Of a DNA stretch of 64,000 bases, positions 43,827 through 53,337 are shown in pieces; within the stretch, counting starts at the first letter, position 1; every line of letters begins with the position of its first letter. The stretch covers positions 372,001 to 436,000 of the forward strand of contig NHNY01000005.1 in the NCBI GenBank assembly GCA_002786065.1, written 5' to 3'. The stretch comes from Microcyclospora pomicola. Its lineage: Eukaryota; Ascomycota; Dothideomycetes; Capnodiales. The translations under genes and the position numbers were made by a program. The notes under the pieces were generated by a model, which had not been told where the DNA came from, ran no database searches, and saw nothing but the letters and a program-made list of their open reading frames with translations.

Positions 43827-44269
43827 TCATTTGAACCACCTGGACCATCCATTACTTCTGGCGACTTGACTTCGCTCAGGCTCATCCAGTTTTGTCGCCG
43901 TGAGGATATCTGGTCGTGGGTTCTGCAGCTCTGCCTCCCTGTGCGCAGTGACTTCGGTATCTACGCCCTCATTCTGCAGGGCCAATCTTCTTGCTCTTGC
44001 AGCTAGTCGTCTTTGCTTTAGTCGTTCTAGTTCCTCGTTGATGTCTTCTCGCTCGAAAGGGATGGTGTGTGTTTGACCGGGTTTAGGCCAGAAGTCCGGG
44101 ACCTTGAAACGAGAGTCGAGGTTGGTGCCGAAGTAGTACATGATGCCGATTGGAAACATGATGTACATGCCAAACTGTATTGTGAAGTTAGAATCTGGTG
44201 GACTACATGAAACCTACTGGAAGCCTTGGACGAACTTGCCTTGAAGACTTCAAGATTAGGGCCTCCCAT
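43827..44269 (-). CDS. PET100: Cytochrome c oxidase assembly chaperone Pet100
   Basis: This is an inner mitochondrial membrane chaperone for assembly of complex IV. Exon 1 (44269-44240) encodes MGGPNLEVFK. The intron at 44175-44239 starts with GC, not GT (GCAAGT), has branch CTAAC and ends ACAG. Exon 2 then reads FGMYIMFPIGIMYYFGTNL, then RFKVPDFWPKP and HTIPFEREDINEELERL. Joined, this is the conserved Pet100 layout: short N-terminus, one membrane helix, FWPKPE-like motif and a basic coiled helix. Total length is 125 residues. The splice is in phase 0 and the joined sequence matches the family, so the GC donor is believable. The C-terminal 40 residues are variable. It is divergent from ECI1 with 343 bp between starts. 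Confidence 0.88.
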
Positions 44270-44612
44270 GATGAACGTCTGTCAGATGAGACGGGTTATG
44301 TTGTGTAGACTGCTGCCTTCTTGCAATACTCGCCGCATATCTGCCTTAGGTGGGCGCTCTTGAGGTCACCACAGGGCGCTTGCCCGAAGATCTGCCGTTG
44401 GCGTAGCTCACATTCGCGTGCACCTCGGCCAAAACATCCCAAACTCATTCCCGGCAAGCCAGCTGCGTCGACCACCTATAGCCGATCTTGCTTGGGGCGG
44501 GATTCATAAAGATGGGTAGGCGGGCTCAGTCGTAAATCTTCCTCCTTGTCGCTGCGAGCCATATCCACTCTTCCATTGTATTGTATATCTGTCGGCTGTG
44601 GCATCTTCCACC
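44270..44612. promoter_or_regulatory. shared divergent promoter of PET100 and ECI1
   Basis: This is a compact 343-bp region between two start codons. I see no further gene and no motif that I would name with confidence. Confidence 0.45.
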
Positions 44613-45506
44613 ATGACGCAGCCCAAACCCTTTCAAAACGACGAGATTCTTTTCGAGACTCGTGGTAAGATCGCGATTATCACGATCAATCGACCGAAGA
44701 GACTTAATGCCATCACGCAACTTCACTATCTCCATCTTGCCCGTCTACTTAACTACGTAGCCACCCGAGATGACTTGTTTATCACCGTCTTGACCGGAAA
44801 AGGTCGCTTCTTCAGCGCGTGAGTGTCTCCAGGAGGCAGGAGCAGCTCAATTGTTCAGCGCTGACAAGTAGAATGGACCAGAGGTGCGGATGTGACAGCC
44901 TCCACCGATGCTGTGGAAGGCCAAGATGACTTCCAACGCTGGCTGGAAGGTTTCGTCTCGAACAATCTACATAACACGCAAGCCTTCTATGCGCACCCTA
45001 AAATCTTGGTCACTGCGCTTAATGGCCCTGCTGTCGGGCTGAGTGCGGCGTTGACCGCACATTCTGACTTCATCTATGCCGCTCCACATACTTATCTCTT
45101 GACCCCATTCACCTCGCTTGGACTGGTCGCGGAAGGGAATGCATCGTACGCCCTGGTGCAGCGGCTGGGCATCAGCAAGGCGAACGAAGCTCTTATCATG
45201 AGTAAGAGAATCACTTGCCCCGAGCTCGTTCAGACCGGGTTCGTGAACAAGGTATTTGATGTTCAGCCAGGAGAGGATGAGAAATTCCTGGAGCAGGTGC
45301 TTCATGAGATTCACGAGAGGTTGGGAGACCATCTTGTGAGCGATAGTATGACGAAAATCAAAGCGCTGATCCGTCGGCCGGATAGGCAGATACAGGATGC
45401 GCAGGGCGTGGCCGAAGCCTTGGGCGGTTTGGACAGGTTCGCAAATGGGATTCCTCAAAAAGAATTCTCGCTTGTTGCCAGTGGAAAGAAGAAGCACAAG
45501 TTATAG
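44613..45506 (+). CDS. ECI1: Peroxisomal delta3,delta2-enoyl-CoA isomerase (crotonase family)
   Basis: The enzyme shifts double bonds so that unsaturated fatty acids can enter beta-oxidation. Exon 1 (44613-44818) has the crotonase start KIAIITINRPKRLNAI and VLTGKGRFFSA. The intron at 44819-44881 (GTGAGT, branch CTGAC, acceptor ACCAG) joins to GADVTASTDA, completing the FSAGAD oxyanion-hole motif. Exon 2 has ALNGPAVGLSAALTAHSDFI, then TPFTSLGLVAEGNASY, which holds the family's catalytic Glu in GLVAEG. The protein has 276 residues and ends KKKHKL. HKL is a peroxisomal targeting signal of the type seen in yeast Eci1 (HRL). The frame opens at a GTG; the ATG at 44613 is the start. Confidence 0.92.
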
Positions 45507-45855
45507 TCGTGTTAAGTGTAATGCATACTGCTCGTCGTGAGCACAGATTCCTTCTCGCAGTCGCTTCGCAATGCTCCAAGACCATCATGATCATATGACT
45601 GCCTGTGTTCGGTAGGTATCCCACCTAGGTGACTGCGCGAGCGCTGAACGAAGGCGCTGAATCTTTGATAGTCGAGAGTCGACATCATGTCGTGAGGTCA
45701 TAAGTTCGTGCGCCGATAAACAGCGAAGAGGTCCCGTAACTACGTTCGAGCGGAGGCCCACGGCTCTGAGCACATGCATTGAGCATGCCATATGAAAGCA
45801 CGCCCCCTTGGATTTCGCTAAGCATATGGATGTGAAAAATCGCACTCCCTTCGTT
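45507..45855. other. convergent 3' region between ECI1 and HUS1
   Basis: There is nothing beyond short open frames; both genes end here. Confidence 0.5.
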
Positions 45856-46920
45856 CTATGCACTGTACGACGAGATGTAATATGTCAATACATTCTCGGT
45901 GTCTTGCGAACCCGGCTCGTCATGGTTGAGGAAGACGTACAGTATCATTGCATGGTCATGACATAGACATGCAATGACTCGACCGCCCAAGCGACCAACG
46001 CTAAGAACTCTTCCCCAGTCTCTGCCTTCGAGCCTCACGGTAGCCCAGCCTTCTTCGGTCTGGCCCGTGGCATCACCGACAGCTTTCATACGAGTGCTGG
46101 GGTGATTATTCAGGTCTTCGTCTACATGAGCAGGGTCAAGTTCGGGATTCTCTAGCCCGGTCCAGAGGCTGTTGATCCGCATCGCATCAGTGTTGAGAGC
46201 CAATCGTAGACAGCCGTGCATATTAGCACTCAGCTCTAGCTTCGGACCTGAAGATGCAGATCCGAAGCCTGAGCGGGACTTGGACGACGTGGCTAGGCGT
46301 GTAAAGCGATCGCTGATGCTTTTCAACTGGAGAAGATTTGGAAGCACTATATGGACGTCTGGCTCTCGACAACGCGGTTCATGCAGGCCTTGGATAGATG
46401 CTGGTGCTAGTACTCGGATGGGAACATCCTGTGTGATGACTGTTTCACGGTCTTGGCGAGAGCCGGAGAAATCAACACTCTCTTCTCGGAAGGACCCTTC
46501 ACCTTGCGAAGGAAGGAGGCCACGCGCGTTGTTGAAGTCGCTATGGCTGTCCGAATGGCCCGCCCCGCCATTGATAGTGGCAGTGGTGATTGTCAAACTC
46601 AGTAAGGGGACATTGTCCTTCTTCGTTAGCCGAATGTTTGCTGCAATGGCATTTTGCGCACTTTTCAACGCGCGTTGAAGCGGCGCAAGTGGCACTTCAA
46701 GGTTGATGGTATTGTTCGGAGCCGCAGATTGAATCGTGTAGCTCTCAAAGATCGTCTCTGGTGTAAGGACAGACCAGACTTGTGTTCCTTGCTCGGGGAT
46801 CACAGTGAATCGAACATCCTTCTCGTCTAGCCGGACCCATGCAACGTGCCCGAGAGTGGCTAAGGAGGCGGTAAACTTGGTGAACGTATGGATATTTTGT
46901 ATACCAGCACGGAACCTCAT
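45856..46920 (-). CDS. HUS1: Checkpoint clamp subunit Hus1
   Basis: Hus1 is part of the Rad9-Rad1-Hus1 (9-1-1) sliding clamp, which is loaded at damaged DNA and activates the ATR-type kinase. The 354-residue, intronless protein starts MRFRAGIQNIHTFTKFTASL, the typical Hus1 N-terminus. It contains the PCNA-like first-domain pattern VPLAPLQRALKSAQNA with the KLTKK-like ANIRLTKKDNVPLLSLTI. An insert of about 45 residues (Gly, Ser, Asp-rich, around 120-165) follows, then VHIVLPNLLQLKSISDRF, and it ends VFLNHDEPGSQDTENVLTYY, where the clamp's last strand lies. The start ATG at 46920 is unambiguous. Confidence 0.92.
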   Translation of the reverse strand: MRFRAGIQNIHTFTKFTASLATLGHVAWVRLDEKDVRFTVIPEQGTQVWSVLTPETIFESYTIQSAAPNNTINLEVPLAPLQRALKSAQNAIAANIRLTKKDNVPLLSLTITTATINGGAGHSDSHSDFNNARGLLPSQGEGSFREESVDFSGSRQDRETVITQDVPIRVLAPASIQGLHEPRCREPDVHIVLPNLLQLKSISDRFTRLATSSKSRSGFGSASSGPKLELSANMHGCLRLALNTDAMRINSLWTGLENPELDPAHVDEDLNNHPSTRMKAVGDATGQTEEGWATVRLEGRDWGRVLSVGRLGGRVIACLCHDHAMILYVFLNHDEPGSQDTENVLTYYISSYSA

Positions 46921-47460
46921 ACTGGCCTATACTTTACCCGGATCGCGATGTCAGAGGTAACAAGCACTATCTGAAGCTGACCAGCACCAGGCTATTCTAT
47001 CAGAGATGTGCCAGGCGACCCTCGTGTCCAGTACCGAGATGAGCGATAAGCATTTGTGTGGGAACCACAATCTATGCGGATTCTGCTAGACTCTGATACG
47101 CATGTGCCCGTTTGCCCCTCACATGTATGTATGAAGCAAAACTTTGTCCGGTGCAAGATTCAATCGATGAAGTCTATAGGCGCATGAGGCGTGTGTAGCG
47201 ACGCGCGCGCCTGATCTTATCTTATCTTACGCCACAGCGAGGATCTATCCGCGCCGCCATCGTCATGATCGACCGAAAGTTCATGTCATGTCCAGTCCCT
47301 GCAGCTTCATACATTTTAGTCTGGTAGCCTACACGTCTCGTGCCTTTGCTACCAGACTTGATCGCAACTCCTCCTGTGTCGCATATAGTGGTACACGCCT
47401 GTGTACACGAGTGATGATCGCCGTTTGTACGCGACCGAGGCTACACAGGACGCACTTGTG
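46921..47460. promoter_or_regulatory. divergent promoter of HUS1 and the F-box gene
   Basis: No gene lies between these starts. A tandem GATA-factor site is present at about 47214-47230. Confidence 0.45.
47214..47230 (-). promoter_or_regulatory. tandem GATA-factor sites
   Basis: The plus strand reads ATCTTATCTTATCTTAC, which on the other strand gives two overlapping AGATAA sites in direct repeat. Fungal GATA factors (nitrogen, iron or light regulators) prefer such paired sites. It lies about 290 bp from HUS1 and 230 bp from the F-box gene. Target and function are inference. Confidence 0.4.
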
Positions 47461-49587
47461 ATGGCGCCTGTCGCCAGCAAACGTCGTCCTACTCGCCAGG
47501 CAGCCTCACGTAAACGTTCCCAATATGCTGAGCCCGATACCGATGATGATTTCGATGATCTTGGGGTCACAGGCGGAGGCGAATACGAGCCGGTCATGGA
47601 GACCAGGCGCCTGACGCAAGGACCCGCACGTAAAAAGATAAGGACTGCGAAGCAAGTCAAGCATAAACCGCAGACGCGCAGCCGAGCCGTGGGCAGTAGG
47701 AAGAGCAAGAGCACACGATCAAACAAGACCACAATCAGATCTTTCGGACATGTACGCAAACCAAACGTACACTACGAATCATCTCAGAAAGGCTTTATAG
47801 GTCCCAGTGACCACAAAGTCCCTAGATGGAGCTCATTACCAATTGACATCCTTCGCGACATTTTCGTTTACGCTTCGCAACCACTACACGAAGCAACCAC
47901 CAACTCCAGTGGTAACGCTGCTTGGCTCGTTCAAACAGCACGTACGTGTCGCGCGTTCGCTCAACCTGCGCTCGAGGCCTACTATCGATCGCCTGCTTTG
48001 CATACATCCCTGCAACCTCACCATCTTCTTGAATTACTCCAAATCCCCAAAAATAAGAGGACGTTTGACTACAACGTCAAGATTCAAGGTCTTTGTATCG
48101 ATGTGAGGCGCCTTGCATACACTGCTTCACATCGCTCTTTGTTCGACCTGAGCACCCTCATCAAGGAGATCCCACAGCTACACTACCTTGACATCACACA
48201 TCCGAACGATGATCCTCCTTTCAGGATTTCTGGGAGGCTCCAGAACTGGTCGTACCCCAAAGATCTTTTTTCTACGTTAGAGAGCAGTGGCCATAGGCTG
48301 AGAAGTTGGAAGTGGGGTCGTGAGATGGTGTCGTTCTCTGACCCTGCGACGATGTACGATTTTATGGCTAACGTTCATCGAGGGAAGTCCTTCGAGTCAC
48401 TACGGCGGCTAGTGGTGCGCGGTTTCAACTTCACTGACAGTGCGGAACCCCAAGTCGAAGATGGCGGCGCGGAAGCGCCGATGGGTCTCGCAAAATCGAT
48501 CACCCTGCTACCAAATCTAAAAGACTTGACACTCATTTCTTGTGATATTGTCATGGACGAATTCTTGCTCACTCTTCCATCGACATTGGAGAGACTCGAG
48601 CTCACCAATTGTCTGGAGGTGTACAGTGACATGCTACTCGAGTATCTCAGAGCATCTGGATCTCGGCTACGAGAGTTAATACTTAATGGCAATGCTTCTT
48701 TGAACTGCGCCTTCCTGACTGGTCTCAAAGCTGCCTGTCCGAGACTCGAGGTGTTGAAGATGGACTTGCGCTACTACAGTGAAAAAGAGAATAGTAATGA
48801 CGCAACACCCCTCTACGACAGCCTTTTAACGATTAACGACGTGCCGACTTGGCCAAAGACCATGCAGTACCTTGAGCTCGTTCATCCACAAAGGCTACCA
48901 AAAGATGGCGCAGAGAACCTGTTTCGCTCCCTGATAGATGCTGCAGCTGATCTTCCCGGTCTCCGATACATTATACTGCAAGCTCATATACACGACGTCT
49001 CTTGGCGGGATCGTATTCCATTCCGGAAAGAGTGGGTCGGTCGTCTCGAACGTGTTTTCCTGAGGGACAGTCAGGCTCCTTCGCCACATCTAGGCTCGCT
49101 TAGACAGTTCCGCCTTTGGAAGCAAGGTATCCTGGAAGCTCCCACAGCTACAATCACCAAGAGCATTGATTCGGATGATGAGCCACTTGTGACACGTAGA
49201 ATGACTGAAGTGGTAATATCTTCACTCAAGCCCGAGGGCCATCCATCTGTTGATCATGCCGACGCGCTCGACACAGATAACACTCCTCGTCGCAGGAGCC
49301 TGCGTGTCGCTGAAACGGTCCAGAATCAGGAATCAGCATCGGGTCTTGGATCTGGCTCTGCTACACAAGAAGAAGGATCTGATGACGATGACGATGATGA
49401 TGGTGATTGGCGTAGGCAACCCGAGAAGCATATTCAAGGTCTTTGTGTCGTGGTCGATGTGCGCATCGACAATCAACGACCGCGCGAGAAACAATTTACT
49501 GAGAGAGACTTCCTCGACGATGAAGTCAGCGGAGACGAAGACTGGAATGAAAATGCAGACAACGTTGATGATGAGTATGCTTGGTAG
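47461..49587 (+). CDS. F-box protein with leucine-rich-like repeats
   Basis: This is a probable substrate receptor of an SCF ubiquitin ligase; the substrate is unknown. The 708-residue, intronless protein begins with about 115 basic, disordered residues (KRRPTRQAASRKRSQY; likely nuclear). An F-box follows at about 122-165 (RWSSLPIDILRDIFVYAS, then ARTCRAFAQPALEAYYRSP). Irregular leucine-rich segments (LPNLKDLTLISCDIVMDEFL, then LERLELTNCLEVYSDMLLEY, then LRELILNGN) run to about 560. The tail has an acidic patch (SDDDDDDDGDWRR) and the ending DDEVSGDEDWNENADNVDDE. The start is the ATG at 47461; a GTG-initiated extension to 47401 is not credible. Confidence 0.8.
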   Translation: MAPVASKRRPTRQAASRKRSQYAEPDTDDDFDDLGVTGGGEYEPVMETRRLTQGPARKKIRTAKQVKHKPQTRSRAVGSRKSKSTRSNKTTIRSFGHVRKPNVHYESSQKGFIGPSDHKVPRWSSLPIDILRDIFVYASQPLHEATTNSSGNAAWLVQTARTCRAFAQPALEAYYRSPALHTSLQPHHLLELLQIPKNKRTFDYNVKIQGLCIDVRRLAYTASHRSLFDLSTLIKEIPQLHYLDITHPNDDPPFRISGRLQNWSYPKDLFSTLESSGHRLRSWKWGREMVSFSDPATMYDFMANVHRGKSFESLRRLVVRGFNFTDSAEPQVEDGGAEAPMGLAKSITLLPNLKDLTLISCDIVMDEFLLTLPSTLERLELTNCLEVYSDMLLEYLRASGSRLRELILNGNASLNCAFLTGLKAACPRLEVLKMDLRYYSEKENSNDATPLYDSLLTINDVPTWPKTMQYLELVHPQRLPKDGAENLFRSLIDAAADLPGLRYIILQAHIHDVSWRDRIPFRKEWVGRLERVFLRDSQAPSPHLGSLRQFRLWKQGILEAPTATITKSIDSDDEPLVTRRMTEVVISSLKPEGHPSVDHADALDTDNTPRRRSLRVAETVQNQESASGLGSGSATQEEGSDDDDDDDGDWRRQPEKHIQGLCVVVDVRIDNQRPREKQFTERDFLDDEVSGDEDWNENADNVDDEYAW

Positions 49588-49953
49588 ACGGCCGCCTGAG
49601 GTGTGAGATACCATGCATGTAGTACACTGGGAATTGGGATGCTTTGATGATCAGTTGAGAACAACATGTAGAATGAATTCTCGTGTAAACAAAGTATTGA
49701 GTTGCACTTCTATTTCGATGTCCGTTTCTACTGCCAGAGCTTCTGGCTGATGATATCTGTGAATACTGTACTCCAGATGAGTGAAGGAAAACTGTTGACC
49801 AATTTGAGGACGACCAAAGGCACATTGAATCTATTTAGCCGTCACGTGATATGGACTTCAGGTCTAGGGGGTGCTGTGGGAGAAAGACCGGCCGGCGCTT
49901 CCCGTTTGGGAGTTGCGTGCATCTGGTGTGAGCTCTGTATACTCACAAGATTC
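49588..49953. promoter_or_regulatory. spacer and MSS1 promoter
   Basis: The MSS1 frame stays open through here without a convincing start. The E-box at 49842-49849 suggests promoter rather than coding sequence. Confidence 0.45.
49842..49849. promoter_or_regulatory. TCACGTGA palindrome upstream of MSS1
   Basis: A perfect E-box octamer 105 bp upstream of the chosen start codon, the same sequence as at 6009 and 60188. Confidence 0.4.
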
Positions 49954-51993
49954 ATGTTCAAGAGCTTCACTGCTTTGACGCGAGTTCATCGATCACCGCG
50001 GTCGATGAAAGCATCTGCGACGCTATGTCGTGTCGTAGTAGCGGATGTGTCATTATTGACCTTGGCCCGCCATCCATACCCTACATGCGTCAGACCATAT
50101 TGGGCACGAAAATCGATGATTGCTGGACTCAGCATCAGCGACAACAGAGATCACCACCATGCAGTTCGACACTGGCATCATAGCGTCAGACGTTTGACTA
50201 CTTTGACATCGCCAAATTCGACAATCTACGCGCTATCTACAACAGCAGGAAGGGCAGCCATTGCGGTCATCCGAATATCAGGACCCGCATGTCTTGAGAT
50301 CTATCGAAGGCTCTGCCCTAGGACAGCGGCCCCAGAGCCCAGACGAGCCATCGTCAGAACTTTGTTCGAGCCTGGAAGTGCTTTGACCTTGGACGACGTA
50401 CTGGATTCCAGTGCATTGGTTCTTTATTTTGAGGCTCCAAAGACAGCGACTGGGGAAGATGTACTCGAGCTGCACGTTCATGGCGGACCCGCAATCGTCA
50501 AGTCAGTATTGTCTGCGATACCAAGATGCGCTTCTTCCAGCACGGGCAGAATTCGATATGCTGAGCCCGGGGAGTTCACCAGAAGGGCTTTCCTCAACGA
50601 TCGCCTTGACCTGACACAAGTCGAAGCGCTGGGAGATGCACTCGCTGCGAACACCGAGCAGCAAAGGAGACTGTCCGTGCGCGGGAACTCCAGTAAGCTC
50701 TCAAAATCCTACGAGACATGGCGACAGGATCTGCTATACGCTCGTGGTGAACTTGAGGCCTTGATCGATTTCAGTGAGGATCAGCATTTCGATGAATCAC
50801 CATCAGACCTGTGCTCTTCAGTGGCAGCTCGAGTCCAGTCATTACACCGCAAGCTGACGGTGTATAGTCAAAATGCTGTCCGTGGCGAGATGTTACGTCA
50901 GGGGATCACCATTGCCCTTCTTGGGGCACCGAATGCTGGAAAGTCTTCTCTGCTGAACCGAATTGTTGGTCGTGAAGCCGCGATCGTCAGCGAAGAGGCT
51001 GGAACGACGCGAGATGTGATAGAAGTGGGCTTGGACATAGGAGGCTATCTGTGTCGCATAGGAGATACAGCAGGGCTACGCAAGGTTCAAGAAAAAATCG
51101 AGGCGCAGAGTCTAGACCAGTCTGCACAGCAGCAGATCAGCAAGATCGAAGCGGAAGGTATGCGCAAAGCGAAACAGAGAGCTGCTGAAAGTGATGTAGT
51201 GATTGTCGTTTTGAGTCTCGAAGCCTCAAAATCAGCCGGCGAACAGGTTGTTGAGCTTCGCCTTGATTCGGAAATTGGTGCGATGGCACGTCACTTAGTG
51301 CGGGAGAAAGGCAATGTACTGGTGGTTGCCAACAAAGTGGATCTATTGGCTACCAGGTCGGATCCCCATCACGCAGGGCCTCAATCAGCGCAACGTGGTG
51401 CCCACGTTCATGTGCTGACTGAAGGATCAATTGATGTGGAGGCCACTACGGGAGTTATGGAACAAATCATGCACCACATACCCGGGCTGCTCCCTTCTCA
51501 AATCCACATGGTATCTTGCAAGGATTCGACTCCTGACTTCTCTGTCGGTGCAGCCAGTCCCACGTCGCAGCGCTATGCTGAGCAAGGTGGGGCCGGTATC
51601 GAAGCCTTCCTGCAAGGCTTGATTGCTCAATTCCAACGCATGACTGCGGCACTCAGCACTGTATCGACCGGCCGAGATTCTCCCGCGCTGTCTACTGATT
51701 ATGATTTACCTGATGCAGACCAAGCCATCTGGCAAGAATCGCTAGGGGCATCGGAACGCCACCGCATCCTCCTTGACGAATGTTGCGATGTTCTTGCGCA
51801 GTTCATGCTAGAGGTCGAACCGGCTCAGCTTGAAAGCAGCCCCTCAGGAGATATCGAGGCTGACATCGTAGTAGCAGCTGAGCATCTACGGACAGCGGCT
51901 GAATGTTTGGCGAAGATCACAGGCAGGGGTGAAGGTGGCGATGTAGAGGAAGTTTTAGGAGTTGTGTTTGAGAATTTCTGTGTTGGAAAGTGA
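49954..51993 (+). CDS. MSS1: Mitochondrial tRNA modification GTPase Mss1 (MnmE/TrmE family)
   Basis: With Mto1 it makes the 5-carboxymethylaminomethyl (or taurine) modification on wobble uridine of mitochondrial tRNAs. The N-terminal folate-binding domain starts STIYALSTTAGRAAIAVIRI. Helical parts include EPGEFTRRAFLNDRLDLTQV and LYARGELEALIDFSED. The inserted G domain has G1 GAPNAGKSS at about 324, EEAGTTRDVIE, G3 GDTAGLRK and G4 VANKVD. The end FENFCVGK matches the catalytic Cys motif FC(I/V)GK. I chose the ATG at 49954 (679 residues) because it gives an Arg-rich, acid-free leader (MFKSFTALTRVHRSPRSMKA) fit for mitochondrial import. The ATG at 50005 is also possible, and the open frame reaches back to 49702. 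Confidence 0.9.
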   Translation: MFKSFTALTRVHRSPRSMKASATLCRVVVADVSLLTLARHPYPTCVRPYWARKSMIAGLSISDNRDHHHAVRHWHHSVRRLTTLTSPNSTIYALSTTAGRAAIAVIRISGPACLEIYRRLCPRTAAPEPRRAIVRTLFEPGSALTLDDVLDSSALVLYFEAPKTATGEDVLELHVHGGPAIVKSVLSAIPRCASSSTGRIRYAEPGEFTRRAFLNDRLDLTQVEALGDALAANTEQQRRLSVRGNSSKLSKSYETWRQDLLYARGELEALIDFSEDQHFDESPSDLCSSVAARVQSLHRKLTVYSQNAVRGEMLRQGITIALLGAPNAGKSSLLNRIVGREAAIVSEEAGTTRDVIEVGLDIGGYLCRIGDTAGLRKVQEKIEAQSLDQSAQQQISKIEAEGMRKAKQRAAESDVVIVVLSLEASKSAGEQVVELRLDSEIGAMARHLVREKGNVLVVANKVDLLATRSDPHHAGPQSAQRGAHVHVLTEGSIDVEATTGVMEQIMHHIPGLLPSQIHMVSCKDSTPDFSVGAASPTSQRYAEQGGAGIEAFLQGLIAQFQRMTAALSTVSTGRDSPALSTDYDLPDADQAIWQESLGASERHRILLDECCDVLAQFMLEVEPAQLESSPSGDIEADIVVAAEHLRTAAECLAKITGRGEGGDVEEVLGVVFENFCVGK

Positions 51994-52760
51994 GAACAGG
52001 AAATCGACGCTGAGGCCAGTTTTCATATTCGTTTCGGTGGAGATGAAGGAAAGTGCCATTATACGCAAAAAGCTGTTCGAGAGCGTGAAAGTGACATTTA
52101 TGTCGTATTCGATCTCACGATCTGTTAAGTGTACTCATGCAGGGCCGGCCTGTCTTCGATTGGTTCATTCCTAACAAAAAACACCATTGCCAATGCTTCT
52201 AGTTCTCCCATATGCCCTTCTATGCCCTGTCCCCGAATGCTGCCAAATGAAAATTCAACCAGAGAAACTCCATCCTATTCGTGTGCGACCTTGCGGTCTG
52301 CTGAATCGCCCCTGCGGCGAGCGTCTATAATTCCCAATTTCGCCCGAAAAGAAATGTAGAGACATAAGAGCTGAGATCAACACGGTCTTTAAAATGATGC
52401 AGACGCCGTGAGAAAGAGATACCAAAGGTCCCAGAAACCCAACATGGAAGATAAAAGAGTAAATGTCCAGAAACGCCGGAAGACTGTAGAGATGGTGGAA
52501 TCGCTCGAACGCTGTATGCTGATGGAGTCGGGATCGCTGGGTCGAAATGTTGTAGTGGATGAGTCGCTCGAACGCAAGGCATGTGAACGCAGATAGTCGG
52601 ATGTCGATGGGTGATGTTTGTTTCTGAGCCGGGCCATCGATGTCGATACACTTGAGGCGCGGCTGGATCTCGTGCGCATGGTCGCGGCATGTTGTTGCCC
52701 GACATAAAGTATCGCAAAGGACGGCATTCCCATTGCGCTTGTCACAGCGATAGGCGGAAG
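51994..52760. other. no firm gene; probable 3' leader of the small minus-strand locus
   Basis: Minus-strand open frames here (52325-52717 and 52389-52745) have skewed Ser/Thr/Arg content and match nothing. They follow directly on the small spliced frame that ends at 52761, so they may be 3' untranslated sequence. Confidence 0.4.
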
Positions 52761-52955
52761 CTAGTTGTATCCACTATTCAGATGTTAGCTTGGATGCCCA
52801 GCTGTCGTCGAGATTTAATCGGTCGATGCTTACCCTCTTCCATCCTCATTTTCGCGATCGGATAGAGTGACGATGACATGACTCATGCCTGATTGCGAAC
52901 TCATGTTGCTTCTCTTTCGTCGTTGTCGTTGTTGTTGCTGTTGTTCTGGTGACAT
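52761..52955 (-). CDS. candidate small spliced gene ending in GRGGYN (about 44 residues)
   Basis: This minus-strand frame runs from an ATG at 52955 (MSPEQQQQQRQRRKRSN) through MSSQSGMSHVIVTLSDREN to EDGRG. A good intron, 52774-52833 (donor GTAAGC, branch GCTAAC, acceptor GAATAG), then gives GYN and a stop. An internal ATG at 52904 would give 27 residues. The six last residues GRGGYN repeat those of the 7-codon frame 113 bp upstream, with different codons. The CAA-type repeat behind the Gln run lowers confidence in the first part. No family is recognised. The intron and the pyrimidine-rich leader upstream argue for a transcribed locus. Whether the peptide is made is unknown. Confidence 0.4.
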
Positions 52956-53067
52956 TTCGCGAGGTCGAAGTTGATATTCCAGTACGCCGCAGATGATTGT
53001 ACTCAGCTCTTGCTGGGAGATAGATAGATGCCTTGAAGCAGAAGATTTTCTCAGCAAGCAAAGTCGC

Positions 53068-53091
53068 TTAGTTGTAGCCGCCACGACCCAT
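53068..53091 (-). CDS. seven-codon frame MGRGGYN (upstream ORF or micropeptide)
   Basis: ATG in a good fungal context (CAAACATGG) is followed by six codons and TAA. It directly follows a strongly pyrimidine-rich leader, as a main start codon would. Its GRGGYN matches the C-terminus of the next frame in the same transcript direction. Five of these six codons or their stop differ in synonymous bases between the two copies, so this is not simple recent DNA duplication. It could be a regulatory upstream ORF. It is too short to call a gene with confidence. Confidence 0.35.
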   Translation of the reverse strand: MGRGGYN

Positions 53092-53337
53092 GTTTGATAA
53101 GCGTGGATGTTTTGGTTGGAAAAGCGAAAATGGGGTGGAGAGAGATGGAAAGGTGATCAAGAGGTATAGGTTCGGTACAGGAAGAGAATATTCGAAAGAA
53201 GACAGTGAGGAGATATAGGAAGAAGTACTGAGCGTACAGAGTAAAGTCCGAGTTGAAAGATTTGGGGGCCAGTCGAGGCGGTTTAAAGGTGACCTTCTGC
53301 CCGGAAGCCTTTGGAGTACCTTGAGTGGAGTGGACAC
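53092..53337 (-). promoter_or_regulatory. pyrimidine-rich transcription leader of the GRGGYN locus
   Basis: On the minus strand this stretch is rich in CTTC, CTCTC and TTTCC runs and ends CTTATCAAACATGG. Such tracts mark transcription starts of well-expressed fungal genes. An open frame crosses it but looks non-coding. Confidence 0.45.

Noticed and set aside
43660-43869. possible tRNA, suggested by GTTCGAATC near 43746
   Set aside because: No acceptor stem or anticodon arm can be folded around it by eye.
49702-49953. 84-codon extension of MSS1
   Set aside because: It begins at a non-AUG codon, spans an E-box, and is unnecessary: the ATG at 49954 already gives a good import leader.
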